From the NCBI GenBank assembly GCA_017307505.1, contig JAFKEE010000019.1, positions 272,120-336,119 on the forward strand: DNA of 64,000 nucleotides, read 5' to 3'. A program made the position numbers and the translations under genes. The DNA comes from Acidobacteriota bacterium (lineage in GTDB: Bacteria > Acidobacteriota > Terriglobia > Bryobacterales > Bryobacteraceae). The notes under the pieces were generated by a model that was given only the letters and a program-made list of their open reading frames with translations, was not told the DNA's origin and did no database searches. The number at the start of each line of letters is the position of its first letter. Positions within the stretch are counted from its first letter, which is position 1. Positions 43,959-53,085 of the stretch are shown here, piece by piece.

Positions 43959-45905
43959 ATGTTTGACCTTTTCCGCAGCCGTGAGAAGTCTGTGCGTTAC
44001 CTGCTTGGTGCGCTGTTGACGCTGGTTGCTCTTTCGATGGTAATCACGCTGGTCCCCGGCTACGGTGGTGGATGGGGCAGCGGCGGCAACAGCGGCGACC
44101 CGAACGTCCTCGCGGAAATTGGCGACCAGAAGGTTACGGCCCAGGATGTCCGCCAGTTCATGTCTCGCGAACGCAGCGCGATCCAGAAGGGCATGGAGCA
44201 GTTCTACGTGCCGCTGGCCGTCCAGCAGATGGTCGCCCAGCGCGCGGTCGCCTATCAGGCCGGCCGCATGGGCATGAAGGTCAGCGACGAGGACCTGGCC
44301 AACACGGTCCGCTCCATCCTGCCGCAACTGTTTGAAAATGGGAAGTTTGTCGGCAATGAGGCGTATGCCGCGTTCCTCGCCCAGCAGAATTTCACGATCC
44401 AGCAGTTCGAAGAGAACGTGCGCACCGCGGCCCTCGAAACCCGCCTCGAGACGCTGGCCCTGGAAGGCACCGTCGTGACGCCGGGCGACATCGAGGGCGA
44501 GTACAAGCACCGCCACGACAAGATCAAGATCGCCTACTTCGGAATTGGGCCGGAACTGTTCAAGGGTAAGGTCAACGTTACTCCGGAAGAGGTGAAAGCA
44601 TACTTCGACAAGAACCGCACCCTCTACCAGACGCCGGAACGCCGCAGCTACCTGATCTTCCCGGTGGACGAAGCCACCGTCGCCTCCGGCATCAAGGTCG
44701 ATGATGCTGCCCTGCAGAAGATCTATGCACAGAACCAGGAGTCTTTCCGCACTCCGGAACGGGTCAAGGCCAGCCACATCCTGCTGAAAACCACCAATAA
44801 AACCCCGGCGGAAGTCGCCCAGATCCAGAAGAAGATGGAAGACATTTTGAAGCAGATCAAGGCGGGCGCCAATTTCGCGGAGATGGCGAAGAAGTACTCC
44901 GAGGACAACGCACCCGGTGCCTCCGCCTCCAAAGGTGGCGATCTTGATTGGGTGGTCCGCGGCCAGATGGTGCCCGAGTTCGAAAAGGCCACCTTCTCCA
45001 CGCCGCCCGGCACCGTCAGCGGGCTGATCAAAACCGAGTACGGCTTCCACATCATCAAGGTGGACGCCCACGAATCCGCCCACCTCCGCACGTTTGCCGA
45101 GGTCCGCGACCAGATCGCCAAGGAAGCCTCCCGCGCCATGGTGTACGACAAGATGCAGAATCTGGCCGATCAGCTTCGCGCCGCTCTCATCAAGTCCTCC
45201 GCCGAAGCCGAGAAGCTGGCCGCCGCCAATGGCATTACCCCGGTCCGCGCCGAGAAAGTCGGCCCCGGTGATCCCATCCAGGAGATCGGCATCAACCCGC
45301 AATTCACAGACGCAGCCGCGAGCCTCGCCAAGAACGGCGTTACGCCCGTGATTCAGGTGGGACAGAACAAGCTGGCGGTGGCTCAGGTCACCGACATCAT
45401 CCCGACCCACCCGGCCGAGTTTGCCGACGTTCAGGCGCAGGTGCGCGATGCTCTCCTCGGCCAGAAGGCGCAGGAAGCGATGCAGAACGCCGTAAAGGAC
45501 GCCAACGCCAAACTCAAGTCGGCGGGTGGCGACCTGGCCGCTCTGGCCAAGCAGTTCGGCACCGATCTCAAGACCTCGGAACTGGTCAACCGCGACGCCG
45601 CCATCACGGGCCTGGGTTCCGCCAGCACGGTGGGTGAAGGCTTCAACCGCAACGTCGGCGACGTCTTCGGGCCCATTCCGACCCCCAACGGCACCTTCTA
45701 CTGCAAGGTCCTCGAGAAGCAGCCGGCCGATCTCACGGCGATCACCGCCAACCGCGCCGCCCTCATCCAGGAGCTGAAATCCCGCCGCGCCAATGAGCGC
45801 CGCGAGCTCTTCGGCGATGGCGTCGTCCAGGCCCTCATCAAGCAGAAGCGCGTGAAGATCTACGACGACAACATCAAGAAGCTGGTCGCTTCCTACGGCG
45901 GCTGA
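43959..45905 (+). CDS. PpiD/SurA-like membrane-anchored peptidyl-prolyl isomerase
   Basis: A 648-residue periplasmic folding factor. One N-terminal membrane helix (about 12-33) anchors it; about 45-200 is a SurA-type helical chaperone domain; about 265-370 is a parvulin domain (ASHILLKT, GDLDWVVRGQMVPEFEKA, TEYGFHIIKVD). A second, weaker parvulin-like region may lie at about 470-590. The order resembles PpiD. It helps fold exported proteins. The DedA gene overlaps its stop by one base. Confidence 0.9.
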   Translation: MFDLFRSREKSVRYLLGALLTLVALSMVITLVPGYGGGWGSGGNSGDPNVLAEIGDQKVTAQDVRQFMSRERSAIQKGMEQFYVPLAVQQMVAQRAVAYQAGRMGMKVSDEDLANTVRSILPQLFENGKFVGNEAYAAFLAQQNFTIQQFEENVRTAALETRLETLALEGTVVTPGDIEGEYKHRHDKIKIAYFGIGPELFKGKVNVTPEEVKAYFDKNRTLYQTPERRSYLIFPVDEATVASGIKVDDAALQKIYAQNQESFRTPERVKASHILLKTTNKTPAEVAQIQKKMEDILKQIKAGANFAEMAKKYSEDNAPGASASKGGDLDWVVRGQMVPEFEKATFSTPPGTVSGLIKTEYGFHIIKVDAHESAHLRTFAEVRDQIAKEASRAMVYDKMQNLADQLRAALIKSSAEAEKLAAANGITPVRAEKVGPGDPIQEIGINPQFTDAAASLAKNGVTPVIQVGQNKLAVAQVTDIIPTHPAEFADVQAQVRDALLGQKAQEAMQNAVKDANAKLKSAGGDLAALAKQFGTDLKTSELVNRDAAITGLGSASTVGEGFNRNVGDVFGPIPTPNGTFYCKVLEKQPADLTAITANRAALIQELKSRRANERRELFGDGVVQALIKQKRVKIYDDNIKKLVASYGG

Positions 45906-46558
45906 TGCTACGCGAGTTGATCGACTTTGTCCTGGCCCTGAAGGACCCGGACGCGCTGATCCGGCTTCTCACCACCGTCTTTACCGGATGGTGGAGCTAC
46001 GCGATGCTCTTCGGCATCGTGTTTGCTGAGACCGGCCTGCTCGTCGGGTTCTTCCTCCCGGGCGATTCCCTGCTCTTCACTGTTGGTGTGGTTGCCGGCG
46101 CCGGTCAGCTCGACCTCGCCGGCATCATCGTCACTCTCATCGCCGCCGCCCTCCTGGGCAACTCCTGCGGCTATTTTCTGGGCCGCTTCATCGGCGTTCG
46201 CCTCTTCGCCAACCCGAACTCGAAGATCTTCCGCCGCGAACATCTGGACCGCACCCACGCGTTCTATGAAAAGCACGGCGGCAAGACGATCATCTACGCG
46301 CAGTTCGTGCCCATCATCCGCACCTTCGCCGCGTTCGTGGCCGGTGTGGCCGGCATGGGCCTGCCGCGCTTCCTCTCCTTCAATGTGTTCGGAAGCGTGG
46401 GTTGGGTCGTCTCAATGACCGTGCTCGGCTACAAGCTGGGCAGCTTCCCCATCATTCGTGCGCACTTCGAGAAGGTCGTCATCCTCATCGTTCTGGTCTC
46501 GGTGCTGCCCGTCATCCTGCAGGTGCTGCGCAGCCGCCGTTCTCCGGAAGCCGCTTAG
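45905..46558 (+). CDS. DedA family membrane protein
   Basis: A 217-residue integral membrane protein. The DedA signature is clear: FAETGLLVGFFLPGDSLLFTVG, the GNSCGYFLGRFIG segment, and the re-entrant FVPIIRTFAAFVAGVAGM motif with the conserved Arg. These proteins are lipid scramblase/flippase-like and affect proton motive force and drug tolerance. TGATG overlap with the upstream gene; its stop is one base from the convergent sdaA gene. Confidence 0.93.
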   Translation: MLRELIDFVLALKDPDALIRLLTTVFTGWWSYAMLFGIVFAETGLLVGFFLPGDSLLFTVGVVAGAGQLDLAGIIVTLIAAALLGNSCGYFLGRFIGVRLFANPNSKIFRREHLDRTHAFYEKHGGKTIIYAQFVPIIRTFAAFVAGVAGMGLPRFLSFNVFGSVGWVVSMTVLGYKLGSFPIIRAHFEKVVILIVLVSVLPVILQVLRSRRSPEAA

Positions 46559-46559
46559 T

Positions 46560-47918
46560 TCAGCACTCGATCACGTTCAAAGCCAAACCGCCCAGGGACG
46601 TTTCCTTGTACCGGCTCTGCATGTCCATGCCCGTGTCGTACATGGTCTTGATCACCTGATCCAGCGTCACCCGGTGGCCGGTGGTGTTCTGCATCGCCAT
46701 GCGCGCCGCGTTCACCGCCTTGATGGCTCCGAAGGCATTCCTTTCGATACAGGGAATCTGTACCAATCCCGCAATGGGGTCACAGGTCATGCCAAGGTTG
46801 TGTTCCATCGCGATCTCGGCCGCGTGCTCCACTTGGTCGTTCCCGCCGCCCAGCGCCGATACCAGGCCCGCCGCCGCCATGGAACACGCCACACCCACCT
46901 CACCCTGGCAGCCCACCTCGGCCCCGGAGATCGACGCGTTCTCCTTATACAGGACCCCGATCGCCGCCGCGGCCAGCAGGTATCGCTCTATGCCCTCCGC
47001 CGATCCATCCTGGAAGCGCATGTAGTAGTGCCCGACGGCCGGGATGATGCCGGCCGCCCCATTGGTTGGGGCCGTCACAACACGCCCTCCGGCAGCGTTC
47101 TCCTCGTTCACGGCCAGCGCCCAGACGTTCACCCAGTCCAAAGGAGCCAGCGGATCGTTCGCATCGCTTACCGCCAGCCGCCGCACCAGCGAAGCCGCGC
47201 GCCGTGTCACGTTCAACCCGCCGGGCAGTACGCCTTCGGTCTCCAGTCCACGCTGGGTACAACGCTCCATGGCATCCCAGATGCGCTGGATCCCGCCGCG
47301 CACCTCGGCCTCGTTACGCCACGCTAACTCGTTCGCCAGCATCAGTTCCGCGATGCTCAGCGAATGAGCAGCGGCGAGTTCCATCAGCTCGGCGCCGCTT
47401 TGGAAGGGATAGGGAACCGAAGCCCGGGCCGACTCGGAGGCCGCCTGCCCCTCTTCCCGGATAAACCCGCCGCCCACCGAGTAGTACACCCGGCTGTGGA
47501 GCAACTTACCTTGGGCATCCAGCACCGAAAAACGCACCGCGTTCGGATGGCCGGGCAACACCATGTCCATATGGAACTGGAGATCGCTCGCCGGCGCGAA
47601 TTCCACCTCGTGCCGCCCCAGCAGGGACAGCCGCCCGGCCTGTTCCACCTGAGCCAAACGCGGCCCGATCGCCTCCGGATCCACACCATCCGGCTGCTCG
47701 CCCAGCCAGCCCAGGAGGATTCCACGGTCGGTTCCGTGGCCTCGCCCGGTCAGAGCCAGCGAACCGTACAGCTCCGCACGGATTCGTGCTACCTGGGGCA
47801 GCACACCCCGCTCGTCCAACTGCCGGACGAACGCGTACGCCGCCCGCATCGGACCCACGGTGTGGGAACTGGAGGGCCCGATGCCGATCTTGAAGAGATC
47901 AAAGAGGCTTGTCCGCAA
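46560..47918 (-). CDS. sdaA: L-serine ammonia-lyase, iron-sulfur type
   Basis: A 452-residue single-chain L-serine dehydratase. The beta domain begins with [19 protein letters not shown]; the catalytic domain has [17 protein letters not shown] and the cluster Cys residues in [18 protein letters not shown]. It converts serine to pyruvate and ammonia using a 4Fe-4S cluster. The start is a TTG at 47918 with GAGGGA a few bases upstream. It ends one base from dedA on the other strand. Confidence 0.95.
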   Translation of the reverse strand: MRTSLFDLFKIGIGPSSSHTVGPMRAAYAFVRQLDERGVLPQVARIRAELYGSLALTGRGHGTDRGILLGWLGEQPDGVDPEAIGPRLAQVEQAGRLSLLGRHEVEFAPASDLQFHMDMVLPGHPNAVRFSVLDAQGKLLHSRVYYSVGGGFIREEGQAASESARASVPYPFQSGAELMELAAAHSLSIAELMLANELAWRNEAEVRGGIQRIWDAMERCTQRGLETEGVLPGGLNVTRRAASLVRRLAVSDANDPLAPLDWVNVWALAVNEENAAGGRVVTAPTNGAAGIIPAVGHYYMRFQDGSAEGIERYLLAAAAIGVLYKENASISGAEVGCQGEVGVACSMAAAGLVSALGGGNDQVEHAAEIAMEHNLGMTCDPIAGLVQIPCIERNAFGAIKAVNAARMAMQNTTGHRVTLDQVIKTMYDTGMDMQSRYKETSLGGLALNVIEC

Positions 47919-47933
47919 TCCGGTCCCTCGTGC

Positions 47934-49754
47934 CTACTGCCGCAGCCAGTCTTTCAGGTGCGCCTTCTGCTCGTCGCTGGCCTCCGGCTTCACTTCCAGA
48001 GCCCACGATTTGGGTTCGTCCGCCACAATTGGCATTTTGAAGGTCATCAATTTGTCGCGGCGCGCCACCAGCAACTCCACCGTATCGCCCGCCTTATAGT
48101 TGTCGAGCCGCGACGGCCACTGTTCCGCCCGCACCCGGTAGCCGTTCACAGCCAGGATCTCGTCATCCACATTCAATCCGGCATCATACGCCGCCGTACC
48201 ACGCTGCAAACGCGACACAACGATGCGTCCGCCCGTCGTGCCGGCGGTCACACCGGTCAGGATCCGCGGCGGGCCGCTGCGCCGCTCCTGCGGCCTGAAC
48301 CGGAGCCCATACCAGTCGAGGGCTTCCGTGTAGTCCAGCTCCTCCGTCGTCTCTAAGGCATTCTTGAAGAAGGACTTCAAATCGATGCCCGCCACCTCGG
48401 CGGCTACGGTCCGAAACTGTTCCGGTGTGTAGCCTTTGGCTCCGCTATACCGCTCAAAGGCCAGCTTCAGCACGTCGTCCAGCGACTTGGCGCCGTTCGT
48501 GGCTTTGCGCACCTTTGCATCCAGGATGAAGCCGATGACCTGGCCCTTCGTGTAGTAGCTGATCGCCGTGTTCGGAGTGTTCTCGTTGGGCCGGTACAAC
48601 TGGATCCAGGCATTGAACGAGGCCGATTCGGCGGACGTCACCAGCCGCCCCGGCGTGGATTGCAGCTGCCCGATCGCGCCCGACATCGCTCGCAGAAGCT
48701 GCTGTTGCGTCGACAGGCCGGATCGCCGCAGAGCCAGCGGGCCGTAGTAGGAGGTCACACCCTCGGCCAGCCACAGGCTCCGCGTATAGTCTTCATTCTC
48801 ATAGTCAAACGGCCCCAGTTCCACGGGTCGCAGCCGCTTTACATTCCACAGGTGGAAATACTCGTGGCTCACCAGGCCCAGCCAGCCCACACGGTTCGGC
48901 CGCCGGCCGCCGGCACCGGCGCCGCCCGGTGTCTCCGGAGGATCCTGCGTATTTCCATAAGCCCAGCGGCTGGTCCCCATCCACGTGGAGTTCTTGTGCT
49001 CCAAGCCGCCGCCGGACTCCGTGATCATATTGAAAAAGACATACTTGTCGTACGGCAGCCCACCCCACTGGCGGCTGTACTCGGCCACGATCTTCGCGAC
49101 GTCTCTGGCCGAAGCCGGCCCGTCCCACATCGGGCCTTCCCCTTCATTGACCAGATAGTGCTTTTTCCCGTCGACTTCGAATTCGTGGATCGGCCCGTTG
49201 CCGGCATAGATGGGGCTGTCCAGCAGCTGGTCCCAGTCCGCGGCCAGGTAGGTGTGCGGAGCCGAACCTTCCTTCATCCCACTGATGCTGCGGGTCCAGC
49301 CGGACGGCAACTCGAGCTTCACTTCGTAGGGCCGCTTGTCGGCACCAACCAGGGTCATGAAGTTCGCGGCGCCGTTCATCATGGCGAACCCGGCATCCAC
49401 CCAGTTGCCCTGGACGCTCATCTCATGGGCGTAGACTTTGTAATTCACAGAGATAGAGGACGCGCCGCGGGCCTCCACCTTCCAGCGGTTCTTGCGGGTC
49501 TTCGTCCAGGTAAGCTCGCGGCCCTGGTTATCCTGGGCCTTGAAGTTCTCCACATTGCGCGCATACTCGCGCACCAGATAGGAACCCGGAGTCCAGACCG
49601 GCATGTACAGTTCGACGGCCGGCTGGCCGGCGGGAATCTCCGCCGTCACCTCCACATAGTGCGTGTGCGGGGCGGGAAACTTCATGGTGTAGCGGACAGG
49701 CGCCTGCGCGAAAACGGAGATCGAGAAGACCAGAGAAAGAAGGATGGTTCGCAT
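47934..49754 (-). CDS. M61 family metallopeptidase with PDZ domain
   Basis: A 606-residue exported peptidase (start ATG 49754; signal peptide TILLSLVFSISVFAQ). The N-terminal beta domain (about 20-200) is followed by the gluzincin catalytic domain with HEYFHLWNVKRLRP (about residue 290) and WLAEGVTSYYG giving the third zinc ligand, then a C-terminal PDZ domain (about 510-600). The family is known as glycyl aminopeptidases. It lies 15 bp upstream of sdaA in the opposite-to-trmFO direction; only 27 bp separate its start from that of trmFO. Confidence 0.92.
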   Translation of the reverse strand: MRTILLSLVFSISVFAQAPVRYTMKFPAPHTHYVEVTAEIPAGQPAVELYMPVWTPGSYLVREYARNVENFKAQDNQGRELTWTKTRKNRWKVEARGASSISVNYKVYAHEMSVQGNWVDAGFAMMNGAANFMTLVGADKRPYEVKLELPSGWTRSISGMKEGSAPHTYLAADWDQLLDSPIYAGNGPIHEFEVDGKKHYLVNEGEGPMWDGPASARDVAKIVAEYSRQWGGLPYDKYVFFNMITESGGGLEHKNSTWMGTSRWAYGNTQDPPETPGGAGAGGRRPNRVGWLGLVSHEYFHLWNVKRLRPVELGPFDYENEDYTRSLWLAEGVTSYYGPLALRRSGLSTQQQLLRAMSGAIGQLQSTPGRLVTSAESASFNAWIQLYRPNENTPNTAISYYTKGQVIGFILDAKVRKATNGAKSLDDVLKLAFERYSGAKGYTPEQFRTVAAEVAGIDLKSFFKNALETTEELDYTEALDWYGLRFRPQERRSGPPRILTGVTAGTTGGRIVVSRLQRGTAAYDAGLNVDDEILAVNGYRVRAEQWPSRLDNYKAGDTVELLVARRDKLMTFKMPIVADEPKSWALEVKPEASDEQKAHLKDWLRQ

Positions 49755-49781
49755 GGGACTAAGACCTAAAATGGTAGGAGC

Positions 49782-51131
49782 TTGACGAAAAAGGTTACCA
49801 TTCACGTGCTCGGCGCGGGGCTGGCCGGCAGCGAGGCAGCGTGGCAGATCGCGGACAAAGGGATCTCCTGCATCCTATATGAAATGCGCCCGCGGCGGCA
49901 AACACCGGCCCACAAGACAGGCGATTTCGGCGAACTCGTCTGCTCCAACTCATTGAAAAGTGACTCGGAGAATACGGCTCCCTGGTTGCTGAAGCGGGAA
50001 CTGCGGCAACTGGGCTCGCTCGCCATGCGCGCGGCCGAGGAGTCCCGAGTGCCGGGTGGTCATGCGCTCACGGTCGACCGCGACCTGTTCGCCGCTGCGA
50101 TCACCCGGGCTGTCGAAAGCCATCCCCGCATCCAAGTGGTCCGGGAAGAAGTCACTGAGATCCCAGCCGATGGCATCGTCGTAGTGGCGACCGGTCCTCT
50201 CACCTCGGGCGCTCTGGCGGCGGACATCGCCCGCCTGACCGGCAGCGAGCGGCTCTACTTCTACGACTCCATCAGCCCCATCATCGACGCCGAGACCATC
50301 GATCGGGACAAGGTCTTCGCCGCCTCCCGCTACGGCAAGTCTTTGGACGGCAGCGACGACTACTTGAACTGCCCGTTCAACAAGCAGGAATACGAGACGT
50401 TCGTCGACGCTGTGCTCACCGCCGAGAGCGCCGGTGCCCACATTGAGGAAGACCGCGCAATCCACAACGGCAAAGTCGCGTTCTTCGAGTCGTGCCTGCC
50501 GATTGAGGAGATCGCCCGGCGCGGCCGCGACACGCTCCGCTTTGGGCCCATGAAGCCCGTTGGGCTGGACGATCCGAAAACCGGCCGCTGGCCGTACGCC
50601 GTGGTCCAATTGCGCCAGGAAGATCAGCGCGCCGGCAGCTACAATCTCGTTGGTTTTCAGAACTATATGAAGTTCCCGGAGCAGAAGCGCGTGTTCCGGC
50701 TCATCCCTGGCCTGGAGAATGCCGAGTTCCTGCGCTACGGCCAAATCCATCGCAATACGTACATCAACGGGCCCGAACTGCTCACCGCCACACTCCAGCT
50801 CAAGAGCGACCCGCGGATCTTCTTTGCGGGGCAGATCTCGGGTGTCGAGGGATACGTCGAGTCCATTGCTACCGGCTTGCTGGCCGGTCGGTTCGCCGCC
50901 GCGCTGGCGGCGGGGGAGACTCCAGTTCCGGCGCCGCGCGAGACCGCACTGGGGTCGCTCACCCACTACATCACCAACGCCAACCCGAAACACTACCAAC
51001 CCGCAAACATTGCGTTCGACCTGCTGCCGTCTCTGGACGAGGCCACCCGGCAGCGCTTCAAGCGGGACAAGAAGGCCAGGCACGCGGAGGTCTGCCGCCG
51101 GGCGATAGAAGCGATGAATGCCTATGTCTGA
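49782..51131 (+). CDS. trmFO: Methylenetetrahydrofolate-tRNA (uracil-5-)-methyltransferase
   Basis: A 449-residue FAD and folate dependent tRNA m5U54 methyltransferase. The FAD site is HVLGAGLAGSEAAWQIA; family blocks LYEMRP, GELVCSNSLKSD, FDSISPII-like DSISPIIDAETID, CPFNKQEY and GVEGYVESIATGLLAG are all present. It starts with TTG at 49782 behind TAGGAG. The xerC start lies 14 bp inside its end. The trmFO-xerC pairing is the same as in Firmicutes. Confidence 0.96.
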   Translation: MTKKVTIHVLGAGLAGSEAAWQIADKGISCILYEMRPRRQTPAHKTGDFGELVCSNSLKSDSENTAPWLLKRELRQLGSLAMRAAEESRVPGGHALTVDRDLFAAAITRAVESHPRIQVVREEVTEIPADGIVVVATGPLTSGALAADIARLTGSERLYFYDSISPIIDAETIDRDKVFAASRYGKSLDGSDDYLNCPFNKQEYETFVDAVLTAESAGAHIEEDRAIHNGKVAFFESCLPIEEIARRGRDTLRFGPMKPVGLDDPKTGRWPYAVVQLRQEDQRAGSYNLVGFQNYMKFPEQKRVFRLIPGLENAEFLRYGQIHRNTYINGPELLTATLQLKSDPRIFFAGQISGVEGYVESIATGLLAGRFAAALAAGETPVPAPRETALGSLTHYITNANPKHYQPANIAFDLLPSLDEATRQRFKRDKKARHAEVCRRAIEAMNAYV

Positions 51132-52020
51132 GCTGCAGCGCTGGATCGAGTCTTATCTTGCTGAACTCACACGGGTAAACTCGTCGGTCCACACCGTGCG
51201 CAACTATCAGACGGATCTGGAACAGTTTGCAGCCTACTTCTCCCGCGGCGGCCTCGCGCCGCCGGAACCAAAGGACTTCGAGCAGCTCATGCTGCGCGAA
51301 TGGCTGGCGGATCTCTATACGCAGAACCTCGCCAGGACAACGATCCGCCGGAAACTGGCCGCCGTCCGCGGACTCTTCGACCACTGCCTGCGCCAGGGCA
51401 TCATTACCCTGAACCGGGCCAAACTGCTCACCACGCCGCGCATGCCGAAATCGCTGCCCGATGTCCCCACCGAGGAGCAGACGAACACGCTGATCGACGA
51501 AATCGCCAAGGGCAAGCTGGAGCGGCCCGCGCGCAAGCGGGATTTGGCTTTGTTTGAGCTGCTGTACGGCTGCGGGCTGCGCATCAGCGAACTGGTGGGG
51601 CTCGACACCAATGACTTTGACATGGCCGAGGGTTGGGTCCGGGTCCGAGGTAAACGCAAGAAGGAGCGGCAAGTACCCATTCCCGGGAAAGCGATGGCCG
51701 CCCTGCGCGCCTGCCTCGAAGCCCGTCACCCGGCGGAAGGCGAGATGGCGGTGTTCCTGAACCACCGCGGTCTCCGGTTGACCGATCGCGGCGCCCGCGG
51801 CATTGTCAAAATGTACTCGATTGCCCTGGCGGCGGATTCCTCACTCCACCCTCACTCGCTGCGCCACGCCTATGCGACTCACCTTCTCAGTGCGGGCGCC
51901 GACCTGAGAGCGATCCAGGAGCTGCTGGGTCACGCCTCCCTGTCGACGACTCAGAAGTACACTCAACTTTCCCTGACCGATATCATGCGGGTTTACGACA
52001 AGGCCCACCCCAGGGCTTGA
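51118..52020 (+). CDS. xerC: Tyrosine recombinase XerC/XerD
   Basis: A 300-residue integrase. N-terminal SAM-like core-binding domain (about 1-95) and catalytic domain with Arg in GLRISEL, Lys in RGKRKKERQVP, HPHSLRHAYATHLL (His-x-x-Arg), His in LLGHASLSTT and nucleophile Tyr in QKYTQ. The length and lack of neighbouring phage genes point to chromosome dimer resolution rather than an element integrase. Named xerC from its position behind trmFO; xerD is not excluded. Start at ATG 51118 or 51124. Confidence 0.92.
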   Translation: MPMSELQRWIESYLAELTRVNSSVHTVRNYQTDLEQFAAYFSRGGLAPPEPKDFEQLMLREWLADLYTQNLARTTIRRKLAAVRGLFDHCLRQGIITLNRAKLLTTPRMPKSLPDVPTEEQTNTLIDEIAKGKLERPARKRDLALFELLYGCGLRISELVGLDTNDFDMAEGWVRVRGKRKKERQVPIPGKAMAALRACLEARHPAEGEMAVFLNHRGLRLTDRGARGIVKMYSIALAADSSLHPHSLRHAYATHLLSAGADLRAIQELLGHASLSTTQKYTQLSLTDIMRVYDKAHPRA

Positions 52021-52685
52021 CCCGCTCCGCAGCGCCCGTGGATCGTGGATGGCCTAGGTAGAGGGTGGATTTGGGCTAGTTGGGTCTTCTCCGGCAAATG
52101 CCTTAGTACCAGTAGGAAACTGATTCGCGATGGCTGGTCTTGGGCATTCACGCGGATGGGCGAGTGGGCTGAGCCGCATTCGCTTCCTCCCGCTGGGGCG
52201 GCCGGAAGATAGCGTCGATGGGTGTGTTCGGTGGGACCGGGAGTCTGCAACTGGCGGCGTCCGCGATGAGCGCGGCCTGGACTGCGTCGACTCGGTCAGC
52301 CCGATGGTCCCGGGGCCCATTGCTCAGTACGCGACTCTGCAAATGATTACAAGCTGTTTATTTGCAATATTTACGATCGTGCTAAGTTCTGCCGCGAGCG
52401 CGGGACGCGAGGGGATCACAGCGCGCTTGCCTCCACCTTTCCTCTTTTATTTGCGGCAGCGCGCAGTTGACCTGGAGCCTTGACGGATCCGTCGATCTTG
52501 GTGGCCGGCGCTCCCCCCGGCCACGTCCCACACAGTGGCTTCGTGGTACCGGACCCAGGGCGGACACTTCTCCATTTATCTCCGACACCCTAGGGGTGGT
52601 TTGTGTAGTACTGGTAGGTTCTACCCGCAATGTGGGGCGAAAGGGAGTTGACCATCTTAGGAAAAACCTCTTAGATAGAACTACT
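52021..52685. other. Gene-free stretch between xerC and the second PilZ gene
   Basis: About 665 bp without a supported gene. Several frames of 60-117 codons exist on both strands but show no family likeness. A more AT-rich segment (about 52340-52400) may be regulatory. One minus-strand frame near 52250-52300 vaguely recalls a transposase motif but is too weak to call. Confidence 0.4.
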
Positions 52686-53003
52686 GTGTCAGAGCAAAGA
52701 AGATCCAGACGTTTTGAACTGAAGTTACCGTTGGAGCTGGTGCGAGCCGGGTCCCGGTCAATCTCGTGCCTTGGAGAGACCAGGAACGTAAGTTCCGGGG
52801 GTGTCCTCTTCAATGATCCCGCTGAGCCAATCGAATTGGGTCAGCCGATTGAGTACATGATCAGCCTGCCAACCGGCAGAACCATGGGTGACGTTCGGAT
52901 CCGTTGTATGGGGAAGGTTGTCCGCCGGGATGGCGAGAATCAGGGCTTGGCAGCAACGCTGGAACGCTACGAATTCGTCCGGATGAGTTCCGTATCCGCT
53001 TAA
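52686..53003 (+). CDS. Small PilZ-domain protein (second copy)
   Basis: About 105 residues from the GTG at 52686 (VSEQRRSRRF); no good ribosome site is visible, so the start is tentative. The c-di-GMP motifs RRSRR near the N-terminus and NVSSGG about 35 residues later fit RxxxR and NxSxxG, and the rest fits a PilZ barrel. It is similar in size to the PilZ protein at 4624 but not close in sequence. It stands alone between xerC and the MrfA-like helicase. Confidence 0.72.
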   Translation: MSEQRRSRRFELKLPLELVRAGSRSISCLGETRNVSSGGVLFNDPAEPIELGQPIEYMISLPTGRTMGDVRIRCMGKVVRRDGENQGLAATLERYEFVRMSSVSA

Positions 53004-53085
53004 GCCCCTGCACTGTGGCAAGGCGCCGGTTGTCACGGGCGCTCCATTCGTGTAAGCTAAGCAAAGAAAAGGCGAAGCCGCACGG

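Noticed and set aside
51118..52020. Integrase of a mobile element
   Set aside because: It overlaps trmFO, as the housekeeping xerC gene does in other phyla, and no attachment repeats or cargo genes are seen.
52148..52342. Minus-strand frame with a DRVDA...IADA stretch recalling IS110 transposases
   Set aside because: Only a short, loose match; no second motif, no inverted ends and no other transposase parts nearby.
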